Shown: positions 35,000-47,470, numbered from the stretch's first letter. The stretch: DNA of 64,000 nt from Takakia lepidozioides (GCA_030704615.1 CM060732.1:72585053-72649052); one strand, 5' to 3'. Program-made: numbers and translations. The notes: generated by a model from the sequence alone, not told the origin.

Positions 35000-37900
35000 G
35001 CAAGAAGTTTGGTCATAATTTAGGGAGCAAATATTTTCCCTGGATGTGTCATGGGGATAGCAAACCAGTAAGAGGTCCTTGCTGTAATCCATTTGTCCTC
35101 TACCCCTTCTTGCATGATTTGTCATATCCATGGCATTTCAAATTGGTCTAGTGGACTCATCTTCCATCTTCTCGATTCAGGCTTTCTCTTTTGCACAAAG
35201 TGCATATCAAATAGACAGGAGGTCACTGCATCATTGTCCTACAAAAGAGTTCGCATGCAGCTCCTATGAAAGAGTTGTTGGAGTACTATCAGCTAGGAGA
35301 TGCGCCGTTTTTCCATGAAAGCAAACTTAATGCTGTGCTTCAATTTTTCGCTAGTCCGGAAATGTGTAGCTTGTTAAGTTTGCTGCAGTTTTTTGGGGTT
35401 CTGGTCTGCTTTGCAGCTGAAAAGAACAGCTTGACTGCCAGCTCACCGAATTCATAGAATGGTACACACTACACACGATTCTTTGTCAGTACACACGATA
35501 CTAGTAAACGACATGGTTTCAATTTTCAGTTGTTGATGCCAGAGATATCGGAGATGGAGTCATCTTATTTGCCGACCTCGTGGTCTTTACACCATAGAGT
35601 ATCATCAATACATTGTCTCAACGTTAGTGTAACCCTACAGCTAAGAAAAGAAAAAGGTAAAGTTTGTTTAGCTTCTACAGCTGAGAAAAGAGAAAGATAC
35701 AATGTTGTAACTGAAACATCAAGCACTTGTTTGGTCACTGCTCACTGCACTCAAGTCATATCCAAGGTATGTGATAGATTTAGGTGGTGTAAAGAGGCAA
35801 AAAAAAACATTCAGATGGTACAGTTACACAGTTTTTTCTTCAAAAAGTATGTGAAAGTTCAGGCAGTTTGAAAAAATGACGATGATGTGGCACTTAGGGA
35901 CCCTCCTCGTGCTCTAGTCTAAACACTAATGTGCGACTGTTGGTCGTCACTCGAATTGAGAAGAAAATCAAGGCACCTTCCTTCGTTAATATGATTTAGC
36001 TTGGTCATCTTTTTTGCCATATCTTTGCAAGTTCTTTGATTTTTGGAAATGAACCGTTGCATTATGTTTCTCACTACGTCGTCTACTACAGGTTAATGGA
36101 CGATGAGGCCAATTATGTAGGTTTTGCTGGTGGATTATACAATTATACCACGGAATAAGTGTCTAATTGGCCCAGCAGATTCTGCCTATGCACCGACAAA
36201 TGAATACACAAAAATATTATGTATGGAGGTACGTATATACATAATAATCCTCATCATCAATCCTTTAGTAACGCGAGGGAATGCCCCTCCGTCCATCGGA
36301 CTGTTTACACATTCCCTGGTACATACTATTTTCACAGCATTTCACCGTATGGATTGCAAGATCGAATTTGTAACTTGGAATTCGACCTTTTATGAGACCC
36401 TAAACTTAACCCTTAATGGACGAGCCAGTTTTTGGTGCACCCACTCTAAAACGAAACATACCCTCATGGATGAGGGTATATTTCTCATTTGACAAACATC
36501 CACACGGATGAACCGTATGAAGGACACCCTACCTACTTCATCCACTTGCTGTGAAAATTTCAGGTCATTTGGTTGTGTCATTAGAAAGACTATAACAAAT
36601 TTCCAAGTTGAGAGTATTGTATACTCGAATTTGAGAGTGAAAAAATGGTTTGACCAAGCATTTGACCTACCAAAATCAAATTTCATTGATATAGGCCACC
36701 CACATTCTGATTATGAGGCACCTAAAGCATGTTGGCCTAAAATTTCAGAGCCCAAATCCAAAATCTCAGCGGGGTTGCGTTGTATGGGAAAATAGGGGGG
36801 TAAATAAGACCATAAGGTAGATGTGCAGATTAGTCCCCCCCCCCCCCCCCACACAAAGCAGCAAGCATCACCCAAAAAAACACAAACCGCAAGCATAAGT
36901 TGCACTAACCCCTCGTCCCAAAAATGTGAAAACACAACACCAAAACGCAGACCTCACACACCCACATCACCCACAGCCCGATGACCATCATACACAGACG
37001 ACCCCTAAGTAGCAATATCCACCACAGAACAGAGAGAACCACACCCCATGCAACACGCACATATGCACTCCACATTGGTGACCACTAGACCTGCCAATAC
37101 AAGCCAACACCCTGGTGAACACTGACACATACAAACAATGCACACGGGCAGAAAAAGACCCACAAAACTGAATTTAGTCACCTCGATCCATGCGGTGTGC
37201 CTCATTCGGCACACACCAAGGCACAAGTGGTTGCCGTCACATCCAAGGCAATAATAGTGAGTGCGGATATGACATACAACAACCTATGTGTTGTGTGAAG
37301 GCACTGATGCAAATGTGCAAGAGATATTCTCGGTGTTGTCCATGTTGTTAGTGTAGGTTTATGTTGTCAAGGCATCTGTCAATGCCAGATTGAACTCTAA
37401 ATGGCTCATGGCCTGCGCCCCATTTTGGTGACATGGGCTGAATGCAAGATATATGCATTCACTATCGTTGTATCCATAAGAAAAAACAGCCGACGCCACC
37501 ACGTCTTTATGCACAATTGCAAGTTGTACACACCCCAAAGCTGGTATTATAGTACATCTACCCATCGCATATACGTTTGATATTGCACATGTGCAAGCAC
37601 AGATGACACCAACATTCTTTGGTGTCCCATAAAATGTCTCACAGTCACAAGAGAGGAGGGCTGCTAGCTGCAGATGTCAGTAAAAAGACTATTTTCTTGT
37701 CCTACCACAACACTGCAGCTATCTCTCTAGAAGCATGCATCATGTACCATGACTGGCCTTGCTTTGGCAGTCTTTGATTTTGTCATGGATAACAAAAAGG
37801 AAGGAACGGCCCCTTTCTGTTTAGTCTAACTATAATATCAGTGGTCCAAGTGCCAAGTTTGGCCAAGTCATACAGAAGCTGGAGTGAGGTGAAGTAATTG

Positions 37901-38137
37901 TGAGTATGGTCCAAACCATGGGGTCCTGTGGCAAACCTAGTGACAACATCACAACCTTCTCCCTTACCACTTTTCTGCCTCTAGCCCTCAGGCCTCCCTG
38001 GATTCTTGCCATAGTAAACTCAGAAATTATAGACTGTTAATGGCCATTGGAGCCAAAATGTCGCATTCCTCATGTTTTCCTTTTTGAGGCCTCGTTTTGT
38101 TCACGCGATGTCCACCTCCACTTGAAATGGTGGGAGT
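35000..38137. other. Intergenic region between the ATRIP-like gene and the nested elements
   Basis: Short plus-strand open frames at 35130-35457 and 35530-35871 follow the ATRIP stop and may be 3' UTR or an unrecognised neighbour. A run of 16 C occurs at 36835-36850. No motif of a known family or RNA gene was recognised in the rest. Confidence 0.4.
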
Positions 38138-38331
38138 TGTCACGGACATAGCCAATAAGAACTTACCGAGAGTAACTTCGGAAGTTACCGAGTTACCGGG
38201 AGTATACCAAATTACCGAGAGTAACTTGGGAAACTGCTCATGAAGCTTCCTTTGGAGGAAACTTCTCCATCAAGAAACCTCCATTGGGGAAGCTTCTTAG
38301 AAAACTTCCTAGTAGCTAGTATATATAGAAG
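38138..38331 (+). repeat. 5' LTR fragment of the outer element
   Basis: The first 194 bp of the LTR match the start of the LTR at 59139 (TGTCAC-GACATAGCC, repeated GTAACTT/GTTACCG motifs, then TATATATAGAAGGC). It is fused at 38332 to the protease region, so about 430 bp of LTR plus gag is lost. Confidence 0.75.
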
Positions 38332-39494
38332 GCTCGTAAGAAAGAAATTCTCGACCCCTGTTGAAGTCATCGATGGACGACTGTTAGTATCATGAAACAT
38401 TGACCGTGAAACTCGACCCCTTGAAGTGAAGCTTAAAAATCAAGCATCACAGATTGTTTTCAACGTCATCCACTCTCCAACGAATCTTGTGATCCTTGGA
38501 CTTCCCTGGTTTGTACTTCATAATACTGACATCGACTGGCGATCACAAAAAATTTCGGCAAGACAAAAATGCAAAAGTACCAAGGATATTCAACCCCTGT
38601 TTCTTGGAGCTATAGCATTCATGAGAGCTACAAAGAAAGACACGACATTTGCACTTTATGCGACTCCGATCAAGACCATAACAGACCAATGTACTTCGAC
38701 ATTACCCACTCAATATCAAAATTTCAATGACGTCTTCGAGAGGAAAAATGCAGACATGTTGCCAGAACATCGACCTTATGATTGTGCAATTGAGTTGCAA
38801 GAAGGAGCCCAACCACCATTTGGCCCAATCTACAATTTATCTAAGACGGAGTTGGCTGCTTTACGCGAATACATTGATGAAAATTTGTCGAGGAATTTCA
38901 TTCGACATTCGAAATCACCCACGGGAGCACCTATCATATTTGTGAAGAAGAAAGACGGATCGTTACGCAGTGTGTGGACTATCGTGGGCTCAACAAAGTC
39001 ACTATAAAAAATCGTTACCCACTACCGCTGATTTCCGGACTCCTCGAACAACTTGGACGAACAATTTTTTTTCACAAAAGATTGACTTGAGCGGAGCCTA
39101 CAACCTGGTACGAAATAAAAGAATGAGACAAATGGAAGACTGTGTTTTTGCACAAGGTACGGACATTTCAAATACAGTGTTATGTCTTTCGGTCTTATAA
39201 ATGTTCCCAGCAAATTTTCCAACACATGATGAATGATATCTTTCGAGAATTTTTAGATGACTTTGTAGTCATCTATTTGGACGACATTTTGATATTTTCA
39301 CAAAACGAAGAAGAACATGGTCGTCATGTACGCCTTGTCCTTGATAAATAGAGGAAAATAGGACTAAATGTCAAGTTGGAAAAATGTCTTTTCCATCAAT
39401 CTGAAGTCGAAATTTTGGGCTACATCATTTCCGACAAATGAGTCTTTATGGATCAAAAGAAAAATACAAACCATCATCGAGTGGATTAAATCAA
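38332..39494 (+). pseudogene. Protease and reverse transcriptase part of the outer element
   Basis: The end of the retropepsin domain ([11 protein letters not shown]) leads into reverse transcriptase ([24 protein letters not shown], then [10 protein letters not shown]). After damaged sequence near 39040-39180 come [19 protein letters not shown] with the catalytic YLDD (about 39275) and EILGYIISDK. Several frame changes and stops make it non-functional. The frame is interrupted at 39494 by the 10.5-kb element and resumes at 49970 with [17 protein letters not shown]. Confidence 0.85.
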
Positions 39495-39988
39495 TGTCGT
39501 GCGCATACTTATCGCTACACAACTACATCGCTGTCCAAAACCACACAACACATGTGCACACCACACACTAGTATACCACTAGTCCACCACTAATCCAGCC
39601 ACTAGGCTACAACTAGTCAGTCACTAGGCTGCCACTATGCTACCCATTATGGCAGTCACTAGTCCACACAATGATAAAGAAGAAGAATACAAGCACGAGC
39701 TCACAAATTTGAAGCATAAACTCATGCATATATAACCTCATCACTCAAATACAAGTCAAGCCAAGTGCACCCCACGCCATGGGGAATCCACGCTACGGCG
39801 CCATAGCTAGGCGCCGTGAGGCTCAACTCGAGAAAGATGAGCCTCCCGCGCTTGCCGTGAAGATAACCACTCCAGGGCCTAAATCTGCATTGATCCCTGG
39901 ATTGACACTTGGGCCAATCCCAAATGTCAATATGTAAAAGCTAATTATTTCCTAGCTAGTTTCACACTAGTGGTAAAATAACTTGACA
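39495..39988 (-). repeat. Terminal repeat of the methyltransferase element, full-length copy
   Basis: On the plus strand it starts TGTCGTGCGCATAC and ends AATAACTTGACA. Segment A (39495-39672) is rich in CACTAGTCCA-type units; segment B (39673-39988) contains CATGCATATATAACC, a possible promoter core. The outer edge abuts the TCAA duplication. Confidence 0.75.
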
Positions 39989-39990
39989 GC

Positions 39991-40156
39991 TGTCGTGCGC
40001 ATACATATCGCTACACAACTACATCGCTGTCCAAAACCACACCACACATTAGTATACCACTAGTCCAACCACTAGTCCAACCACTAGGCTACAACTAGTC
40101 AGTCACTAGGCTGCCACTATGCTGCCCACTATGGCAGTCACTAGTCCACACAATCA
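39991..40156 (-). repeat. Second copy of terminal-repeat segment A
   Basis: It repeats segment A, separated from the full copy by two bases (GC). Its inner edge touches a polypurine-like tract, AGCTAGGGGGGTG in element sense (about 40155-40167). Confidence 0.75.
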
Positions 40157-40250
40157 CCCCCCTAGCTGGTGCTTAGGTCCCTCTAAGTCCAGGTAGCCAC
40201 AAGATGTGATAGTGACCATAGCCTCACTAAGTTCTCCACCACTATCCCTA

Positions 40251-40667
40251 CTACAGAACACAACCAATCTCCGTCAGGAACCTTCTCAGAGGTGGTGTCA
40301 AGCATCCCATATGCCAACCCCTTGAGCATCGATCACACACCAGCATGGTGGCTGCCCCTTTGGCAGATCCACAGAGCATGCACCTCAAACCTGCAGGTAC
40401 CACTGCCAAGTTTGGGTCAACTCTGCCATCAACATTGGGAAGGTGACATGGCGCACAATTACGCACATGGTCCTTCCAAGTCATGCCATCCCGACCCTCC
40501 AAGATCAGGACCCCTGAGGGCAACACCTCTCGAACCCTCAGAATAACACGCCCTGCAGTAACATCCAGAGTCGTAGGAGCAGTCTGATGCAAATAAACGT
40601 AGTCACCAGGGCTAAACCTCCGAACCCCAGGACGATATCCTCCACCACGTATAGTGGCATACCTCAA
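40251..40667 (-). pseudogene. Integrase C-terminus with PHD-finger-like module
   Basis: After an SH3-like integrase tail (FSPGDYVYLHQTAP, ILRVREVLPSGVLILEGRDG) comes CMLCGSAKGAATMLVCDRC followed by RGWHMGCLTPPL. This is the Cys-X2-Cys, CDRC, GWH-X2-C, PPL pattern of a PHD finger. The last part (VPDGDWLC) lies one base out of frame at about 40270-40290; its final cysteine is not seen. PHD fingers usually bind histone H3 tails. The position is where chromoviral integrases carry a chromodomain, so a role in targeting insertion is inferred. Confidence 0.78.
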
Positions 40668-41520
40668 TGTATCACGGTGTGTGCAATGGCAAGGTTCTCA
40701 AAAGCCATGGGCATGACTTTCTGAACAACTCTGCACGCTGATCACATGCACGTACCCACACGTCCGGATTGTCAAGGTTAAGGACTTGAGCAGTGTCCCC
40801 ACGAATGGCTGCAGACAAATCCGGCTCTCGGCCAAAGAGAATGAAATATGGTGAGAAGGAGGCAAGTGATGCTTGTTTGTTGAAACCTGTAGCCCATGGC
40901 TAACCAAGGAACCTGAAGATCCCAATCTCCTAGGTGTCCCTTCTGTAAGCCATACTTGCGCAAACCCCTCTTCACCGTCTGAACAACTCTCTCTGTTAAG
41001 CCATCGGCCTCAGGATGATCCCGAGAAGTGGTGCGGTGGTATCAAGGCTTTATCACACAAAGCCTGAAACTCCCCCAAGAACTCTCTCCCTTGGTCCGTG
41101 AGTACCTCAGCTGGAGCACCAAATCGGCTAAGCACACGATCCAAGAATGCATACGCAGCCCCCTCACTAGCCTTGTCAGGCAATGGAACCAACTTAATCC
41201 ACTTGGAGAAGTGCTCCACCATCACCAACACATATTTGTGGTGGCGCATAGTCAGTGGCAACGGTCCTGCGAAGTCAAGACTCCACCTGTAGCCCAATCC
41301 CATGATTGGTAAAGGATGCAATTGTGGTGTAGGGGTGTTGAATGAAGCACGCACCCTGTCACACACCATGCACCTAGCCACGAACTGTTGCACCTCTGTA
41401 TGCATACCACGCCACCAGTACTGCCCTTGCAGTAAACTGTGAGTGCGTCGCACTCCAAAATGCCCCAACTCCTCATGGGCATGCATACTAACCGTGCACG
41501 CTGTGTGGGTGAGGCACAAT
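40660..41520 (-). pseudogene. Integrase (methyltransferase element)
   Basis: The zinc-binding HHCC domain reads HAHEELGHFG with CMVCDRVRASF. The catalytic core has SLDFAGPLPLT (first Asp), VLTDQGREFL (second Asp) and, in another frame near 41010, GLTERVVQTVKRG (catalytic Glu). At least two frame changes. This is the DDE integrase of Ty3/gypsy, which explains the TCAA duplication. Confidence 0.85.
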
Positions 41521-41829
41521 CCTCACCCGACCATCCTCCACACTCGAAGTAGGTGTATCCCTCCCACTTGAACCTCTTGGCTCGTTGCAGGATCCGATCC
41601 CTCTCCCTGGCAGTCACAGTGGCTGCCGTGTCTCCCGTGCGGAGGTAGTTCAACACAGCCGAATCCTCATGTATATCTCTGGCACCACCTGACTCATCAC
41701 TAGCCTCAGGGTCCTCAAACACTCCGTCTACAGTCATCCCTGTTGTAGGTCCAACCTGACCTCCCGATGCCAAGATACACAAAAAAGAACGTGTCATCCC
41801 GGCACCATCTCCTCGTCCGTCTCACCATG

Positions 41830-42303
41830 CCACGAGCTCCAGTGTCATCCTGCTGCTCATGCATGGATTGCGACTCAATCCATCCGCATCCCGATTGACC
41901 AAACCCGGTCGATGCACAACCTGAAAGTCATACTCCTGGAGTATGAGTGCCCACCGTGCAAGCTCCCGTAAGCTTGTCTGACTCCAATCAACCACTTGAG
42001 TGGCTGGTGATCCGTGACAAGGGTGAAAAGATTGTCGTATAGATAGCACCTGAAGTGTGCCACAGCCCACACTGCAGCTAAGCACTCTCCCTCATATGAG
42101 CTAGCATCTGCAGCGTTGTTCGAGCGGCTAGCATAAGCCACTACGAACTTTCTTCCCTCATCATCCACTTGTGTGAGCACCGCTCCAAGCCCAGCATGCT
42201 CCAATCCGTATGCAGCTGAAAAGGGACGCCCCCTGATAGGTCGTCTCAGGATAGCGCCGAGGTCAACCCGCCTTGAGCTCTTGAAAAGCTCGTTCCTGCT
42301 CAT
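41830..42303 (-). pseudogene. RNase H (methyltransferase element)
   Basis: HAGLGAVLTQVDDEGR, VAYASRSNNAAD, YEGECLAAVWAVAHFRCYL and LVTDHQPLKWLI are the conserved blocks of gypsy RNase H. The tail (DFQVVHRPGLVNRDADGLSR) is in a second frame after a one-base change near 42000. Confidence 0.88.
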
Positions 42304-43210
42304 CTTCCCACTGCCACTCCTGGTCCACCTTGGTCAGCTTGGTTAGAGCCTTTGCAATGGTACTAAATCCCTTGACAAACCGTCTATAATAGTTTGCCAA
42401 CCCCATGAAAGCTCGAACTCGGCTCACATCCGTGGGGCGTGGAATTTGTGCAATGGCCTCTACCTTAGTCTGCTGTACCCCCAAACCTCCAGGATATATC
42501 ATGTGACCCAGATACTCAATCTGGTTGTGGAAAAAACTTGCACTTCCCCGGATGCAACTTCAATCCGTGCGCTCTCAAGCGCTCCAATACCACCTAAAGG
42601 TGTCTCTCATGCTCCTCCATCGTAGAACACTAAAGATGATGATGTCATCTATGTAGCACCGAGCAAAGTCCACCCCTGCTAGAATCCTATCCATGACTCT
42701 CTGAAACTCTACAGGAGCATTCTTAAGCCCAAATGGTAAGAACCGCCACTGATATAGGCAATCCTTGCCGTGCTCATTGATCCCCCAGAATGTCGTCTTC
42801 TGCTTGTCCGCCTCCTTGATTGGCAACTGGTGATATCCGGATCGTAAATCCAAAGTGCTAAAGACCTTAGCATGCCCGATGGCATCAAAGATCTCCTCTG
42901 GTGTTGGCATGGCATACTTATCGGACTTGGTCTGATGATTTACAGGCCGGTAATCACCGCACATACGTCTCTCCGTCCAATTGCCATAGACATCCTTCTT
43001 GGCTGGCATCACTGTGGCTGAAGCATACTCTCCACCAGAGAGCTCCACCAAACCTGCCTCCCAGAGATCTTGAGTCCTCATCTGAATCAAAGACCTCTCC
43101 ATGTCACTGTATCTATAGGGTCTCCGAAAGATTGGCGTGTCAGTGGCCAACTCAATACGGATCTCTTGACCCTTCAGTGCTCCCAAGTCCTTCAAACTGA
43201 AGCAAAGCAA
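42263..43210 (-). pseudogene. Reverse transcriptase (methyltransferase element)
   Basis: One frame runs from 43210 to 42575 with RRPYRYSDMERSLIQMR, CGDYRPVNHQTKSDKYAMP, VFSTLDLRSGYHQLPI (catalytic Asp) and FGLKNAPVEFQRVMDRI. It ends with CYIDDIIIFS (catalytic YIDD, about 42650). After a frame change, 42502-42263 carries the connection domain (VRAFMGLANYYRRFVKGFS). This is a Ty3/gypsy-type polymerase. Confidence 0.9.
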
Positions 43211-43776
43211 TTCCTGTAAGCCCTCAGGAACCGCCGTATACGTCGTCTCTCTCCTCCGGTGACAATGGGTCCAATGTCAGGCTCCCAATTGTCCTCCGTA
43301 ACTGCAACCTTAAGTCCAGTGGGCTTAGAGGTAGAGGACGCGTCCAGTGGTTGCTATGTTGCAACCTCTTGAGCAGTACTCCCTACCTGCTCAGTCAATG
43401 ACAAGGCCTCATCCTGCCCCATCATCTCATCCTCAAGGACTTCTCCGAGAAAATCCCCAACCTCATCCATCACAACCTTGGCTGCCAACTCCCTCTGAAC
43501 CTCGAGCACCTCCCACGTGTGCCATGGATGCATGCACCCCGTGGTCCTCACATGCTCACCCCCCCACTCACTGCCTGTACCGTCTCGGTAGGCAGAGAGA
43601 CCATTGAGGGAGTGTACTCCGCACTCTGCGTTGCTCACCATAGCCAAGCTGATAATCCAGGTCAAGCAATTGAGATCCATTGCTTGCCCCAACACTTGAC
43701 GACGTGATGCCTCAGAAAGAGACGACACCGCCGTGGTACCAGTGGTAAAACCCATTGCCGCTCACGCTCGTCAGCA

Positions 43777-44988
43777 TTAGGCTCCACTAACTGCTGCAAC
43801 TGAGCATCCCAGGAGGCCAGGTCCACTATCCTGGAAAGCATGCGATCCTGGGAAGCGGAGCAGTGTAGGTAATGCTGCTCGTGGTTGACCCACCTTGTTG
43901 ACCACTGCCAAAGGCGAACGGTCATCGTGTCTCACACGCTGAGACTGCCTCCCTGTGTCCAAAATGTTATCCACTGTGAGATGTGCTGGCCGCTGCACCC
44001 CATCAAATGCACGCTTGAGCAGTGCGGGTGGCATCAAGTTAGTCCACCATAGCCGTGGACGATGAGCCCGTGACCCCACTGTAGCTGCATCTAGCAACAC
44101 TGCTGACCCAAGCCACGACCGGACTTGATGCACACTGGCCATCACCCTGCCCGAGAATCGCCCATCAGTGGCACATTCTCCAAGATGTATGCTGGAGATA
44201 CAGCTTGATGAAGCTGCAAGTGGCGCAAAACCCCCGCACCATCTCCCAAAAAGACCCGACCCTCGAGTCTCGCAATCCATTGCATGCCCGGCTGATGAAT
44301 GCCCTTGGCAGGGCCAACCTGCCACTACCAGATCAATGGAGCCAACCCGCTCCAAATCCTGCGCCCCCAGCAACGAAATGTCTGCTGGCAAGGCCTGCTG
44401 ATATCCACGAATTGCAGACACCGACAACAACTCAGGGTACCGCTGCACCAACTGAGCAACATGGCGAAGTGAAACACGTCGTGCAGTCTCATCCCTCTCC
44501 ACATACAGGTAACGCCAAACTCGTACACCTGCCTGTAACACAGCAGCCAATCCGGTGCTGATCCCGCCAAACAAGTCCAGAAGACAAATGCCTTCATCCG
44601 GATACTGCCACACAATAGGTGTGGTGTCCAATGGAGACAATGAGGTGGTCCTGTGCAATCCCCACACTCTCCTCCTCTCCTGACGGTACAAAAGCCTCCA
44701 CCAGGCTTGTTGCACCCGTCGATCAGCATCCCGCTGCAAATCCTTGCTCGTGCCCCACAATGGAGTCTGAGCAACCATGGTAGGCAACTCCGCCATACCA
44801 TACATGTCATCCTGCTCTCCCGGAGGTGGTACATCCTCTGAATGAGCATTGCCCTCAAGCAACTCTCTAGGCCAACTCACTGCCGCTGTGAATGCTGCTA
44901 GTGTCGGCATCTTGCCTCGCTGGGCAACCGCAACTCCTCCTATGAACGTCACAGGGAGCTGCACACGCCGGCCTCCCCTGACTGCCAT
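43777..44988 (-). pseudogene. Cytosine-5 DNA methyltransferase domain in a retrotransposon
   Basis: A 403-codon frame contains the family's motif I (LLDLFGGISTGL, residues about 136-147, cofactor binding), motif IV with the catalytic cysteine (GWPCQGHS, about 224-231) and a motif VIII-like SRAHRPRLWW (about 306-315). The ENV motif VI is present as ILENVPL in another frame at about 44170-44195, so two indels frame it in this copy. The N-terminal 130 residues continue the pol polyprotein from the protease. These enzymes methylate carbon 5 of cytosine; the position upstream of reverse transcriptase shows it belongs to the element. Capture of such enzymes by retrotransposons has been reported in dinoflagellates and charophyte algae, as I recall. 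Confidence 0.88.
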
Positions 44989-45373
44989 GCAGGCCTATAG
45001 GAAGCTGACTCCTCCCAAAAATCCAGGGTGAAGCCCATGGGGTACAACACTGCCCCACCAACCAGGACATCGTATGAGACCGCGTCTGTCACAATGGCCT
45101 TGGCTCGCATCACTGAGCCATCTGTAGGGTGATCCGGCCGTAGTCTGATAGCCAACTCACCCGTGTCATGCCCCGAGCCTGCTCCGATCCTCCAGAGACG
45201 TCTGTATCTGGAAAGGACAAGGCTCCATATCCCGCCTCCGTGAGGCCCAAGCCTGCAATAGCAGCTCTGCCCAGCATCAGTGGCTGAGCTCCCCAGTCCA
45301 ACAAGACCGCAGTGGCCGGTACCTCTTGCCTGCCGGTCCACTCAAAAGAAAATGCATCCTGGTTGTCTAACAT
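44949..45373 (-). pseudogene. Retropepsin-like protease (methyltransferase element)
   Basis: Two overlapping frames give PATAVLLDWGAQPLMLGR, where DWGA stands in the position of the catalytic DTGA/DSGA, and a downstream conserved stretch ending SYDVLVGGAVLYPMG, like the C-terminal flap side of retroviral-type proteases. Position between gag and methyltransferase supports the call. The family is inferred from this motif and order; a frame change splits it. Confidence 0.55.
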
Positions 45374-45979
45374 GACAACTCCATGTCACCATGGCGCGCT
45401 CAATGGCTGGCCTAGCTGGCAGCTCCATCAACCTGGCAGCTGCAGCTTGCCATGGCGCCGCCGTGGCAGTCTTGACCCTCAAATCCGAGGATCCCTCCGG
45501 CACTACACCTCCCACTATCTCCGCAGAAGATGAAGTAACCTCCCCACTCTCACAGAGTGTAGCTGCCAGCCTGAACACCTCAGCTGGTTTTACCCCCCGG
45601 CGTCGCAATCATGGTAGCCGAACAATGGAGCCTGGCACACAGATGTGGCCGCTCCTAGCAGCACACTAGCTGCCGTAGCCTTGGCAACACTAGGTAGTGG
45701 TGCTACCCATGTAGCTCTCCCCAATGGCATAGTAACCTCCGCCTCGGTAATTCGGGTGAACTAGGTGCCATGGATGGCGTCGACACTGTCTCCGCCAATG
45801 TGAATGACTGAGGAAGCCTAGCCTGACGGCTTGCCTCCCCACGCTGTGATCCAACTCCACCTCTGCACCTCGTGGCTCAGGAATTCGTGCTGCTCCTCGA
45901 GTCACGGCTGCAGCAGACTCCACCTGCACTAGTGGTAGTGCTGCTCCACACATGAATCCCATGCCTCCCATATCTCCTC

Positions 45980-47470
45980 TCTCAGGAGCAGAGAGGACCA
46001 TCCGGCCTTAGAGCCGGTACCACCTGAGCTGTAGCCATGGCAGCGAGCCTCTGCTCTAGCTGCTGAAGCCGGTTGGCCATGCCTTGGTCAACACCCTGAC
46101 CTCCGCGTCCTTGGCCATGTTGAGCTTGCCTGGCCTGCACCTCGTGGCTGGCCACCTCGTCCTCTCTGGGCTGCTCCACCTTGCCCCCGGCCACCATTGT
46201 TCCCTTGAACTGGCCTGGGCGCAACTCAGGATGCAAACTATAACACTGGGCCTCTCCATGCCCGTGCTTGCCACAATGCCCACACTGCAACTGTGCAGGC
46301 TGTGCATGTGCCGGCCCTTTGCCTCCCTCTGGGCAATCCTTCTTGACATGGGGTCCTCCACATGTCCAGCACACCACATCCGCCCGTTGTTGGCCAGCAA
46401 ATGAAGGGAGAGACCCCTGCATCTGAGGTCCTCTCTGCCCTTCCCTGAGCTTCACCTGAGCCCCCTTGTTGCCTTGAGCACGTTGAGGTAGTGGTTGGCA
46501 CCACTACCCCGTGGTGTCTCCTTAGCAAATCCCACCATGACCACTCGTTCCTCCACCATGTTGAGCTCTATCCGCTCTGCCAGCAAAACACATTTGCTTT
46601 GCTAAGTGGGTTGGGCCGCTTGTAGGAGAGTTGCATCCCGCACCCTTCTCCCTCAGCTCCTTGTCCAATATCCCATACCAGAATTGGACTGCCTGAGCTT
46701 CCGTAACCCTTGTGTTACATTTATCAAGCGCCTCATGCGAGTGAAAGCCTCCCTCAAGCTCTCGGTCGGCTTCCGTTGGAACTTGCAAGCTCCGCAACTT
46801 CTCTGTCCTCACCCCTTGGTAGTTTCCTCTCAACTTTTTCGAAGAACTCCACAACAGGGTTGAAGGCAGGCACGGGTACTAGTGCTGGTGCGGTAGTGGC
46901 TTGGGTGGACGTCGTAGCTACTGTACCACCAGTCCCACTAGTCCCACTGCTGCTTACTGAAGCTGCCGGTGCAGCGGCAGGTGTAGCCACTGCCCTCGTG
47001 GCTCTAGTGCCCCTAGTGATGGAGACATAGTCAGGGTGACCAGTACATCCTCCACTCCTCGATCTCAACCTCATGCCCCCGCCTGAACTCATGGTAATCA
47101 TCCATAGGCGCCCCTCAAGGTGCTGAAACAGCCCCTTCCATGCCATGAAAGGCGTAAATAGTTGTGGATTGTGCATTTGCTGCAAATCACACCAACTATC
47201 AAACTCTTGGATAAAAATCATCCAACTCGATGGTGCCCACCGCCCCAGAGTACCTTCATGGCCCCTTGGTAGCTCCATACATCTCCTCCATTGTGTCCCA
47301 CAACAATGGCAAAGAAAACTTGCACCCGCCGGTATGAGTCCTCCTGATTCACAATCCGAATCAGAACCTTCCGTAGAAACACAGGAGGTGAAGGTGGCCT
47401 AAACCGCACACCTCGTCTCGTGTACCCACTAGTATCGCTAGTGCTCGAACGGCACTTCCCCAGCAACTAG
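45980..47470 (-). pseudogene. Gag with two CCHC zinc knuckles (methyltransferase element)
   Basis: Broken frames at 47466-47218, 47278-46754 and 46854-46522 give a capsid-like region (FNPVVEFFEKVERKL, then LRGNYQGVRTEKLRSL). The frame at 46455-45982 contains two nucleic-acid-binding knuckles, CWTCGGPHVKKDC and CGHCGKHGHGEAQC, followed by a Gln-rich tail (MANRLQQLEQRL). An Ala/Thr/Ser-rich linker sits at about 46860-47020. Confidence 0.75.

Noticed and set aside
43777-44988. The methyltransferase could be a host CMT/MET1/DRM gene.
   Set aside because: It lies between retropepsin and reverse transcriptase on the same strand, without introns and without BAH or replication-foci domains, inside an insertion bounded by a target duplication.
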